The notes under the pieces were generated by a model that saw only the letters and a list, made by a program, of their open reading frames with translations, had not been told where the DNA came from and did not search any database. From a virus, in IMG/VR virus record IMGVR_UViG_3300023243_000229, positions 1 to 27,140 of that record: a stretch of DNA of 27,140 bases; one strand, written 5' to 3'. Below are positions 20,845 through 26,794 of this stretch, one piece after another; within the stretch, counting starts at the first letter, position 1, and every line of letters begins with the position of its first letter. The position numbers were made by a program, and so were the translations under genes.

Positions 20845-21140
20845 TCTTGCTCCACCTGGACTTTTAAAGGGCTGCCGTTTGCACGAGCGATGTCTGTAGC
20901 TTCAATTCCACGTTGTTCTGAAATTTCATATGAATACACACCGGCGACGCCACTGCCAGTATTATGAATTTCCATAGTGATTTCAGTAGCACGTTTTTCA
21001 TCGTGCTTAAATACTTTTGTTAACAACAGAATGACCAACTCCATTGGTGTCTTATCATCATTTAGTAAAATTACTTTCCACATCTTAGGTGGCTGCAATA
21101 TTACTACAACTTTCTCGTCTTGTTTAACTTCTGCGGTCAT
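20841..21140 (-). CDS. clpS: ClpS, N-degron adaptor of the Clp protease
   Basis: Delivers proteins with destabilising N-terminal residues to ClpAP/ClpCP. The 99 residues match the family: LLNDDKTPMELVILLL (Asn27, Asp28, Asp29 form the alpha-amino pocket), MEIHNTGSGVAGVYSYEISE with His59 of the pocket, and a flexible N-terminal extension of about 20 residues used to engage the ATPase. Ribosome site CCGGAGAACAT. ClpP is encoded 13 kb downstream; no ClpA is seen, so a host ATPase would be needed. It lies directly before heme oxygenase. Confidence 0.95.
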   Translation of the reverse strand: MTAEVKQDEKVVVILQPPKMWKVILLNDDKTPMELVILLLTKVFKHDEKRATEITMEIHNTGSGVAGVYSYEISEQRGIEATDIARANGSPLKVQVEQE

Positions 21141-21171
21141 ATGTTCTCCGGTACTGTTTTTATTTCTGCTA

Positions 21172-21465
21172 TCAAATATTCTCTAGATTGGGAATACTTG
21201 ACCACTTTTTAAGTTTTTCTATTTTAGCTCGTTTTGCTGAATGTAGATTGCCCCAACTAACAACATTATTAATCATTAGGATATCAATCATAGCTAACAT
21301 ATCACCCAGTTCTTCTTCTAGGTGTTGCACATTAGTTTGTCCTGTGCCGTTTTTAGCATTATCTGCACCAAACCGCCTAATCTTACTCACTGCTTGAATA
21401 ACTTCTGCGGCTTCCTCCTGGAGGATATCCATTACTTCGCTGTTATCGCTTACTGTTACATTCAT
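21172..21465 (-). CDS. MazG-like nucleotide pyrophosphohydrolase
   Basis: All-alpha NTP pyrophosphatase signature: ILQEEAAEVIQAVSKIRRFG (near residues 14-33) and HLEEELGDMLAMIDIL (near 48-63), giving the ExxE...ExxD metal site. The 97 residues make one MazG-like unit. Phage MazG enzymes hydrolyse (d)NTPs and have been linked to alarmone or host nucleotide-pool control, without settled function. The start overlaps the upstream stop (ATGA). An alarmone hydrolase elsewhere in the window points to the same theme. Confidence 0.88.
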   Translation of the reverse strand: MNVTVSDNSEVMDILQEEAAEVIQAVSKIRRFGADNAKNGTGQTNVQHLEEELGDMLAMIDILMINNVVSWGNLHSAKRAKIEKLKKWSSIPNLENI

Positions 21466-21716
21466 TTTGTTTCATCCGGGGTTTCTGGAAAGTGTCCAAT
21501 AATCAAATCCAGTGCTGCAATAGTCTGCATGTTAAGTCCTACATCTTCTATATGCATCCAATAACCGTCTGGATTGCTATCACTTTTTGGATTCTTTTTC
21601 CATTGCTTGATTTCTTTTTTAAGATAAGCACGGTATTCTTTTAGATTGAGACACGTAATACGATCAGCAGTCTCGCCGTCGATCCACTGATATGGTTTAT
21701 GTTTAGCTTTGCTCAT
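21462..21716 (-). CDS. Hypothetical phage protein, 84 aa
   Basis: Charged helical protein (LKEYRAYLKKEIKQWKK) followed by SNPDGYWMHIEDVGLNMQTI. No recognised domain. It is coupled to the exonuclease stop by ATGA at its start and to the MazG-like gene by ATGA at its end, so it belongs to the nucleotide/exonuclease part of this unit. Confidence 0.72.
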   Translation of the reverse strand: MSKAKHKPYQWIDGETADRITCLNLKEYRAYLKKEIKQWKKNPKSDSNPDGYWMHIEDVGLNMQTIAALDLIIGHFPETPDETK

Positions 21717-22285
21717 CGTGTGCTCGCAAAAGGTGCAATATAAGTACCGTTGATCATTGTGCTAGTACGCAATGTTTGATATACTGTTTGTACACCCTTG
21801 GCTTGATCAACTGCATCAGCTAGAGCGTTGTGTGCAGTAACAGTGGCACGATTTGGATTGATACCAATATCAAACAATGTTCGAGTGTCACGAGCTTCCC
21901 AGAAGCTCCAGGGAATAGCTTTACCAATTTTTCGGAAGTACCACTCTAAGATAATCAAGTCAAATCCTACACCATGGCTCCATACTCTCTTCCCGCCCCA
22001 ACAGAACTTGTAAAGTTTTGTCATTGCGTCTTCGATAGAGATACGATCAGTAGGATCAAAGGCTGCTTCTTGTGCGGCAGGACTTTGCTTGGACCACCAG
22101 TCTAGTGTACTTTGACTGACTGATGCACCAATCTTATCGCAACTGTCAACGTCAACTTTAATGTAGAACTTTTCCATTGTACTTTCACCACCAAATGGAT
22201 CAAACTTAACCGCACCAATAGTTAATATAGTTGCTGTAGGGAGAACGTCTAGCGTTTCCAAATCAATCATTACGTCTGAATTCAT
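21713..22285 (-). CDS. DexA/Rv2179c-like 3'-5' exonuclease
   Basis: DEDDh nuclease. Exo I: MIDLETLDV (Asp8, Glu10); Exo II: WSHGVGFDLIIL (Asp near 108); Exo III: AHNALADAVDQAKGVQ (His and Asp near 154-159). The length (190 residues) is close to T4 DexA (227), whose family includes RNA exonucleases such as Rv2179c, so DNA or RNA may be the substrate. It is the first gene after a strong promoter, with a 20-25 base leader. It would take part in host nucleic-acid degradation or recycling. Confidence 0.9.
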   Translation of the reverse strand: MNSDVMIDLETLDVLPTATILTIGAVKFDPFGGESTMEKFYIKVDVDSCDKIGASVSQSTLDWWSKQSPAAQEAAFDPTDRISIEDAMTKLYKFCWGGKRVWSHGVGFDLIILEWYFRKIGKAIPWSFWEARDTRTLFDIGINPNRATVTAHNALADAVDQAKGVQTVYQTLRTSTMINGTYIAPFASTR

Positions 22286-22312
22286 ACTATCACTTTCTAT
22301 AGGTTAAGTTAT

Positions 22313-22341
22313 ATTATAACACCGAAGCAGGGAAAAGTCAA
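22313..22341 (-). promoter_or_regulatory. Sigma70-type promoter of the DexA-ClpS-bilin unit
   Basis: TTGACT (22341-22336), a 17-base spacer and TATAAT (22318-22313) with extended -10 TGT. The -35 box overlaps the stop codon of bS21. The seven tightly spaced genes from 22285 to 18446 would be expressed from here. Confidence 0.87.
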
Positions 22342-22571
22342 TACATTTTTTTAGGCAATTGGGCATCATGCAAATTCTTACGCCAGCGAGCTTTAGCAGC
22401 ACCTTTTTTGCGTTTGCGTTCTGTTGTAGGTTTTTCGTAGAATTCTCTAGCACGTAGGATATCTAGTGTTCCTGCTTCTTCCACTTTATTTTTAAATCGG
22501 CGTAGAGCCTGATTAATGTTTTCGTGTTCTTTTACCGTTACTCCGGTACCTTTCAATTTATTTCTTATCAT
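22338..22571 (-). CDS. rpsU: Ribosomal protein bS21
   Basis: Small-subunit protein next to the anti-Shine-Dalgarno end of 16S rRNA, needed for initiation on many mRNAs. The 77 residues show the family layout: [20 protein letters not shown] (about 10-29), then [20 protein letters not shown] and an arginine/lysine-rich helix. It has about ten extra N-terminal residues ([10 protein letters not shown]) compared with bacterial S21. It overlaps the upstream gene by 14 bases. Phage-encoded bS21 is known, including from pelagiphages, and may replace the host copy on ribosomes. Confidence 0.94.
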   Translation of the reverse strand: MIRNKLKGTGVTVKEHENINQALRRFKNKVEEAGTLDILRAREFYEKPTTERKRKKGAAKARWRKNLHDAQLPKKMY

Positions 22572-22959
22572 AATAGTTTTTTGCTCTCTCCAGAAGCGAT
22601 AAAATGTGATCTGCAGTATATATAGCCGAATCGTTGGCCAGGACTAGAGATTTTAAATTGCCAAAGTAATAAGAATTTGGCTGGGCAGCGATATAGCCGA
22701 TAATTAACTCAATTGCACCATTTGCTGCTGCATCTGCGTTAAAAATTATAATATCGCTTTTCGATTTCTTGTCGAGTAGCCATTCAATACTATCGCCCAT
22801 TTTCCAAGCATAGGTAATTATTGAATATTTTGTATCAGCAGTAAGTAATGCATTAGAAACAACTAGCGATTGGTCATTAGATAATTCTACTAACAATACT
22901 CGAATACCGTCAATCAGTGAATCGTCAGGCGCAGTTACTACTAAAATTTTATCGGTCAT
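22558..22959 (-). CDS. Conserved phage protein, 133 aa (Rossmann-like)
   Basis: Alternating strands and helices: [40 protein letters not shown], then [15 protein letters not shown] recognise the layout as a conserved protein of marine T4-like phages with no known function. The pattern suggests a small alpha/beta domain, not an enzyme I can name. It is coupled to the membrane protein (ATGA) and overlaps bS21 by 14 bases. Confidence 0.78.
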   Translation of the reverse strand: MTDKILVVTAPDDSLIDGIRVLLVELSNDQSLVVSNALLTADTKYSIITYAWKMGDSIEWLLDKKSKSDIIIFNADAAANGAIELIIGYIAAQPNSYYFGNLKSLVLANDSAIYTADHILSLLERAKNYYDKK

Positions 22960-24383
22960 TCTCCGCCTTTCTTAGACTGTACTCGATTCCACATACTACT
23001 TTCGGTTTGCTCAGCGTTTTGCTGATAACCTTCAATTGTTTTTTTAACCTGTTCACCGTCAACCCGTTCCATATACATTTCTGGTTTAATATGGTTCATT
23101 GATACTTGTTCAGCTGCCCACTTTGCTGCTTCGATTGCCGCTTCGTTGTCTGTGACAAACTCTAGTTCGGATACTGGCATGTATTTTTCCCAAGGTAGAA
23201 CGGCGATTACTCCTTTGTCAAACAGTTTACGCTGATGTTTTAAAGAAGTAGCTGGATACTCAGCTTTCCATTTTGCCATAGCTGATTTTTCAATTGCAGA
23301 TACTTGGTTTAAAATTTCTTCGTCTTCATCTTCTTTTTCTAACTCAGCTATATCGCCAGACATTTCATTCCATTCGTCTAATGGTTTCTTTTCATCAAAG
23401 ACAGACTCTTCTTTGCTAAACATCCATTCAGGTTCTGTACGTTCATTTACTTCAGGTTCAAGTTCTGCAAGTTTTGCGTTAGCTTCTTCTGCTAAGTCAA
23501 CAGGTTCTATGACAGGTTCTGGTGTAGTTGACACTACGACTTTCTGGCGTTGTTCTTCCTCTTCACGAGCACGCCGGAACCATTGGAAACTGTATTGACT
23601 TGACAGTAATAAGATAACTGCTAGTGGATCAAATACTGCAACAATGATAATAATCACCCAGGTCACTGCTTTTTCCAGCACGTTGGCATCAGGGTTATCA
23701 CCGTAGACAAACGCCGCAATGTATTTGATAGGACCAACTTCTGCTTCTACCTTGCGTACTTCTGCGGCTATAGGCGCACGTTGTTCTTGCAGTGATATAA
23801 TCGCTGTTTGGGCTTGCTCTATTTGCTTAGTCAATTCTGCACGATCTTTTGATTGACTACGACGAGTTCTTAATGCAAGCTCTGCGGCACTCCGGGTATA
23901 AGTGCGGCCATCACGCAGTTTGATTTCTCTGTCACTGCCGTTTGCTTGAATACCAGTAACAGCATCGTCCATCTGTTTAACTAAGCTACGAGCATTTTCG
24001 ATGTTCTCACGCTCGATCTTGATCTTCTCGTCATATAGGGCGATACGACTTTGCACGTCGCCGCCTACTAGGCTTTGATCGCTGTGCGCTTTTGACAAAA
24101 ATCCAAAGATACCTAAACTTGTTATAACCATTAAGGTAGCAATAGCAACTGTTAAGTACGTTCTGATTAGGATAGGAGCGCGACTCCAATTGGTCTTTAG
24201 CCACACAGTAGCTACTAGTTTGCTAACCTCAAGCACTACTCCCATTATTATGATAGGAAGTACAGCAGCCGAAAAAATTGCCACCAGACCTGCTACACTA
24301 TACCAAATGGCCACCGCAGATATTGTTAATCCGCAGAGTAGCGTAAGATACGCTATAATTTTATCGCTTAAATTTACTTTCAT
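22956..24383 (-). CDS. Large membrane protein with coiled coil, 475 aa
   Basis: Three hydrophobic segments in the first 105 residues (about 9-38, 40-55, 75-97), a long coiled coil (about 115-215, such as DEKIKIERENIENARSLVKQ), another membrane pair near 240-265 (VTWVIIIIVAVFDPLAVILL) and an acidic C-terminal cytoplasmic part of about 200 residues. Similar proteins are common in marine T4-like phages and unexplained. The arrangement would put the coiled coil between membrane domains, perhaps a sensor or scaffold at the inner membrane. It lies downstream of three envelope proteins. Confidence 0.8.
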   Translation of the reverse strand: MKVNLSDKIIAYLTLLCGLTISAVAIWYSVAGLVAIFSAAVLPIIIMGVVLEVSKLVATVWLKTNWSRAPILIRTYLTVAIATLMVITSLGIFGFLSKAHSDQSLVGGDVQSRIALYDEKIKIERENIENARSLVKQMDDAVTGIQANGSDREIKLRDGRTYTRSAAELALRTRRSQSKDRAELTKQIEQAQTAIISLQEQRAPIAAEVRKVEAEVGPIKYIAAFVYGDNPDANVLEKAVTWVIIIIVAVFDPLAVILLLSSQYSFQWFRRAREEEEQRQKVVVSTTPEPVIEPVDLAEEANAKLAELEPEVNERTEPEWMFSKEESVFDEKKPLDEWNEMSGDIAELEKEDEDEEILNQVSAIEKSAMAKWKAEYPATSLKHQRKLFDKGVIAVLPWEKYMPVSELEFVTDNEAAIEAAKWAAEQVSMNHIKPEMYMERVDGEQVKKTIEGYQQNAEQTESSMWNRVQSKKGGE

Positions 24384-24392
24384 AGCTAGTAT

Positions 24393-24824
24393 TTATTCCC
24401 TAAACCAGTTCCAGCGATCTTGAACTTCGCTATAACATGCAGTTGCACTCATGATTTTTTCTACATTGTACGCAATTGCCTGTATGTGCATTCTACGACA
24501 ATACCCATCACTACGCGGCCAAGTCATTACAGGAGTAACTGCTCCGCTTGCTTCATTTTCGTACCACCGAACAGTTTGTCCGTTTTCAGCTCGCATTACT
24601 GCCTGGTTAACAGCAGTATCGTATACTTCTTTTTGAACACTATCGAGTTTACGAAACCAACTAAATGTCATGTCAGACAATTGGTTTGCAAACCCACCAC
24701 TTCGATAGTTGATAAAACTAGGGTTGTCTAGCTCACTCGCTACTACCGAAGTACTAGCGACCAGAATTAACAATTTCCCAGCTACCATCAGGCTTTTGAC
24801 AGCTGATACCTTTGCGTTGAACAT
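24393..24824 (-). CDS. Exported protein, 17-kDa surface-antigen-like, 143 aa
   Basis: Signal-like start MFNAKVSAVKSLMVAGKLLI then LVASTSVVAS. The C-terminal part (GQTVRWYENEASGAVTPVMT, then DGYCRRMHIQAI and TACYSEV) has the layout of the Rickettsia 17-kDa surface-antigen C-terminal domain. ATG at 24824 is used with GGAAG upstream; an in-frame TTG at 24836 is the alternative. It overlaps the preceding lipoprotein gene by 71 bases, unusually long here. A role in modifying the infected cell surface is inference. Confidence 0.65.
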   Translation of the reverse strand: MFNAKVSAVKSLMVAGKLLILVASTSVVASELDNPSFINYRSGGFANQLSDMTFSWFRKLDSVQKEVYDTAVNQAVMRAENGQTVRWYENEASGAVTPVMTWPRSDGYCRRMHIQAIAYNVEKIMSATACYSEVQDRWNWFRE

Positions 24825-25074
24825 CTCTGCTTCCAATCTTTGTCCAGTAAGTAAACTCTCCGCAGTTCTGAGCCATGCCCATGCGCACTGTGGTAAGTCG
24901 TTTAATTTGATCGTCCGTACACTCTAGTGTAGTCTCGCTGTTAACAGTTTCTTTGTTAACAGTTTTGATTGTTTGACTAGTATGACAGTACTGTGGTTTC
25001 TGAGCAACTACCTTTGGTGCTGCACTACACCCAACTAAGGATACTGCCACTAATAGAACAGCTATCTTAATCAT
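24754..25074 (-). CDS. Lipoprotein, 106 aa, surface-antigen-like end
   Basis: Lipobox VSLVGC with Cys16 after a short hydrophobic signal, so the product is an outer or inner membrane lipoprotein. It contains ETTLECTDDQI and ends with CQKPDGSWEIV, a typical end of 17-kDa surface-antigen domains. Start and preceding stop overlap as TAATG. Functions such as superinfection exclusion are possible, but nothing in the sequence proves them. Confidence 0.8.
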   Translation of the reverse strand: MIKIAVLLVAVSLVGCSAAPKVVAQKPQYCHTSQTIKTVNKETVNSETTLECTDDQIKRLTTVRMGMAQNCGEFTYWTKIGSRDVQRKGISCQKPDGSWEIVNSGR

Positions 25075-25559
25075 TACTGTGCTCGCTTAGATTGGGCTTC
25101 ACCAATCAACTGATCAAACGTTGATTTCTTCATTTCCAATCGGACATAGGTATAGTGTCGTCCGGCCATTGTAAAGTGACCTTTCTCACTTTTAACGTGT
25201 TTACGAATAGCAGTATCTGCAACCTTGTAAGAAATAAATGTACGAGTAGTTTTCTTATCGTTATTAATTTCGATTACAGTTTCACTGTTAACAGTACCGT
25301 TGACCCGTTTTGCAAAATTGTTCATTGCAATAGCATCCATCTGCTCTTCAGCGGCTTGTGCGTATGAGCTTTCGCCGGCACCGCAGGCATAGACATAATC
25401 TTCACTCCACCAAAACCAACCCTTGACGCCTTCTTGGGCGCAGTCTTGATACCAACTAGGTTGAGCATAAGTTTTACGGTCGGGGATATCTTTCATTGAA
25501 GAACAACCAGTAGAAAATACTGCGGTTGCCAACATGCCTACTAAAATTGCCTTTTTCAT
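25074..25559 (-). CDS. Lipoprotein, 161 aa, LPP20-like
   Basis: Signal and lipobox MKKAILVGMLATAVFSTGCS, Cys19 the lipidated residue. The following part (YACGAGESSYAQAAEEQMDA, IAMNNFAKRV, then KTTRTFISYKV) resembles LPP20-type lipoproteins. ATG at 25559 is chosen with AAAGGTCAG upstream; the longer frame to 25622 would start inside the promoter. First gene of a unit of envelope proteins and bS21. Function unknown. Confidence 0.82.
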   Translation of the reverse strand: MKKAILVGMLATAVFSTGCSSMKDIPDRKTYAQPSWYQDCAQEGVKGWFWWSEDYVYACGAGESSYAQAAEEQMDAIAMNNFAKRVNGTVNSETVIEINNDKKTTRTFISYKVADTAIRKHVKSEKGHFTMAGRHYTYVRLEMKKSTFDQLIGEAQSKRAQ

Positions 25560-25593
25560 ATACTGACCTTTCTGTGTGTGTTTCAGTATTAAC

Positions 25594-25622
25594 AGTATAA
25601 CACCAAGGTTGCTCAATGTCAA
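25594..25622 (-). promoter_or_regulatory. Sigma70-type promoter within a large palindrome
   Basis: TTGACA (25622-25617), a 17-base spacer and TATACT (25599-25594) with extended -10 TGT. The whole spacer and -35 box lie within the inverted repeat 25598-25633, so this promoter is a strong candidate for repression or other control. Confidence 0.88.
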
Positions 25623-25633
25623 CCTTGGTGTTA
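25598..25633 (-). repeat. Perfect 14-base inverted repeat over a promoter
   Basis: Arms TAACACCAAGGTTG and CAACCTTGGTGTTA, loop of eight bases. It is placed seven bases after the stop of the membrane protein and covers the promoter spacer and -35 box. No T-run follows on either strand, so an operator fits better than a terminator, though RNA hairpin formation at the end of the upstream transcript is also possible. Confidence 0.8.
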
Positions 25634-25639
25634 ACCAAA

Positions 25640-25948
25640 TTACTTAAAGAAGATCAAGGACATTAATCCAGCTTGTACCATAAATCCAAATCCAATAGTA
25701 ACTATATTAAGCATATCTTTTTGAACAGCGGCTTTAACAAACAACAATGCTAGCCCTGTCCAAACTAACAATACTACATCAACGCCCGGTAATCTATCAG
25801 TTAACCCGGCCATTACAGCTAACAGACTTGGTATAGTTGCAGAATGCAATATAATTACCGCTAACCATCCAAATGTTTCTGCCGAAATTGCTGAAATCTT
25901 ATTGCCGATAAAATCTTTAAATTTTAAAATATCAAAATCTTTAATCAT
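25640..25948 (-). CDS. Small membrane protein, 102 aa, three helices
   Basis: Hydrophobic segments near residues 26-46 (WLAVIILHSATIPSLLAVMA), 54-70 (VDVVLLVWTGLALLFVK) and 80-101 (NIVTIGFGFMVQAGLMSLIF). It starts in an ATGA overlap with the SleB-type hydrolase. Proximity to a wall hydrolase and the small size suggest a holin-like role, but T4-like lysis genes are usually organised differently; conserved membrane protein is the safe call. Confidence 0.75.
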   Translation of the reverse strand: MIKDFDILKFKDFIGNKISAISAETFGWLAVIILHSATIPSLLAVMAGLTDRLPGVDVVLLVWTGLALLFVKAAVQKDMLNIVTIGFGFMVQAGLMSLIFFK

Positions 25949-26499
25949 ACTTTTTTCTCTCTTTCTCGGTAAAAAATGTGTTGTCCAATTTGACCTATTT
26001 TATCTAGTCGCCATTTTGGATTAACATAAGTGGCATGATAATACAGGGCATCTTTAAGAAGATCTAGTCTAAAGTCTTCTAGTAGAACTTTTTTAGCAAC
26101 AGCATAACTTTCAGTATATGCATCCTTGCCAACTGGTCTGCTTCTGTGTACTGAATCACATGCCCATGAAAACTGACATACTACTCTTTCCATAAACACA
26201 TTCTTTTGGTAAACAACCCCGCATACACCTTTACCAAATTTACCCGATGCTACTCTATTCATAGTAACTTGGGCAACCGCAACTTTACCTTCAAAGGGCT
26301 CATAACCCGCTTCTCGATAGATGTTGATCGCAAGGCAATCTAGTTGCTGTTCGCGAACTTTAGTCGACACAACATCTTTTGATGGGCCTACCTCAGCATT
26401 TTTAAGAACATCAAATTTCTGTTCGGTTACGGCGTGAACCAACCAAACTACTACTACAAATCCTATAAACAAGGATATCAATCTCAGTGACTTTTCCAT
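25945..26499 (-). CDS. SleB-type cell-wall hydrolase with membrane anchor
   Basis: Peptidoglycan hydrolase of the SleB/CwlJ (Hydrolase_2) family, 184 residues. An N-terminal membrane segment (LRLISLFIGFVVVVWLVHAV, about 4-23) is followed by the domain: DCLAINIYREAGYEPFEGKV with the catalytic-type glutamate, AVAQVTMNRVASGKFGKGVC, and CQFSWACD. The start is ATG 26499; an in-frame ATG at 26514 would translate the ribosome site AAAGGAGG as KGG. A lysis or wall-remodelling role is likely, held at the inner membrane with the domain in the periplasm. Confidence 0.88.
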   Translation of the reverse strand: MEKSLRLISLFIGFVVVVWLVHAVTEQKFDVLKNAEVGPSKDVVSTKVREQQLDCLAINIYREAGYEPFEGKVAVAQVTMNRVASGKFGKGVCGVVYQKNVFMERVVCQFSWACDSVHRSRPVGKDAYTESYAVAKKVLLEDFRLDLLKDALYYHATYVNPKWRLDKIGQIGQHIFYREREKKV

Positions 26500-26519
26500 A
26501 AGTCCTCCTTTCATTTGGT

Positions 26520-26794
26520 GTTGTATTGCTACAACATTACATTAAGGGAGTAACTTCACGAGGCTCTTAGGTGAACCCTGGGTTCGTGTAGTTGTCTCCA
26601 TTGGACGCACAATCTCATAACTTGTGTGCCTTTGTCGAACTTGACCGCCCGAATCTCACGGGTTTCCAATTGGCCAAGACTCGCAGGTTCTTTTCAGCTT
26701 GTGACATACTTCGAACCAACTATCTTAGTTTCTTTGCGAAACAGTTAATATATATATCTCATACTCCGAATAGATAGCGTAAAACAGTTGGTTA
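26520..26794 (-). ncRNA. Hairpin-rich non-coding stretch, candidate structured RNA or leader
   Basis: This stretch of about 275 bases has no convincing gene. Minus-strand pairings: a 14-base stem (26780-26793 with 26714-26727, two G-U pairs) that overlaps the upstream stop codon; adjacent hairpin GTTTC-GCAAA-GAAAC (26742-26728); a nine-position stem 26584-26592 with 26553-26561 (one mismatch) around GAACCC-GGGTTC (26573-26585); and GTTGTA-GCAA-TACAAC (26535-26520) with a GNRA loop 20 bases before the SleB start. Their density suggests RNA structure; no known class is recognised and no promoter is clear. Confidence 0.5.

Noticed and set aside
25560-25622. Earlier start for the 161-aa lipoprotein
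   Set aside because: It would begin inside the promoter and palindrome; the later ATG gives a textbook signal and lipobox.
25640-26499. Holin-endolysin lysis cassette
   Set aside because: The three-helix protein next to the wall hydrolase has the right size, but nothing specific identifies a holin and the hydrolase has its own anchor; kept as a membrane protein.
26500-26514. Earlier ATG for the SleB-type hydrolase
   Set aside because: The codons between the two ATGs are the ribosome site AAAGGAGG itself.
26700-26725. tRNA T-arm-like GGTTCGAA on the minus strand
   Set aside because: No matching T-stem, anticodon arm or acceptor stem can be built around it.
26592-26777. Plus-strand frame of 61 codons in the structured gap
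   Set aside because: No ribosome site or family, no other plus-strand genes nearby, and it runs through predicted stems. A 30-codon minus-strand frame in the same gap was dropped for the same lack of support.
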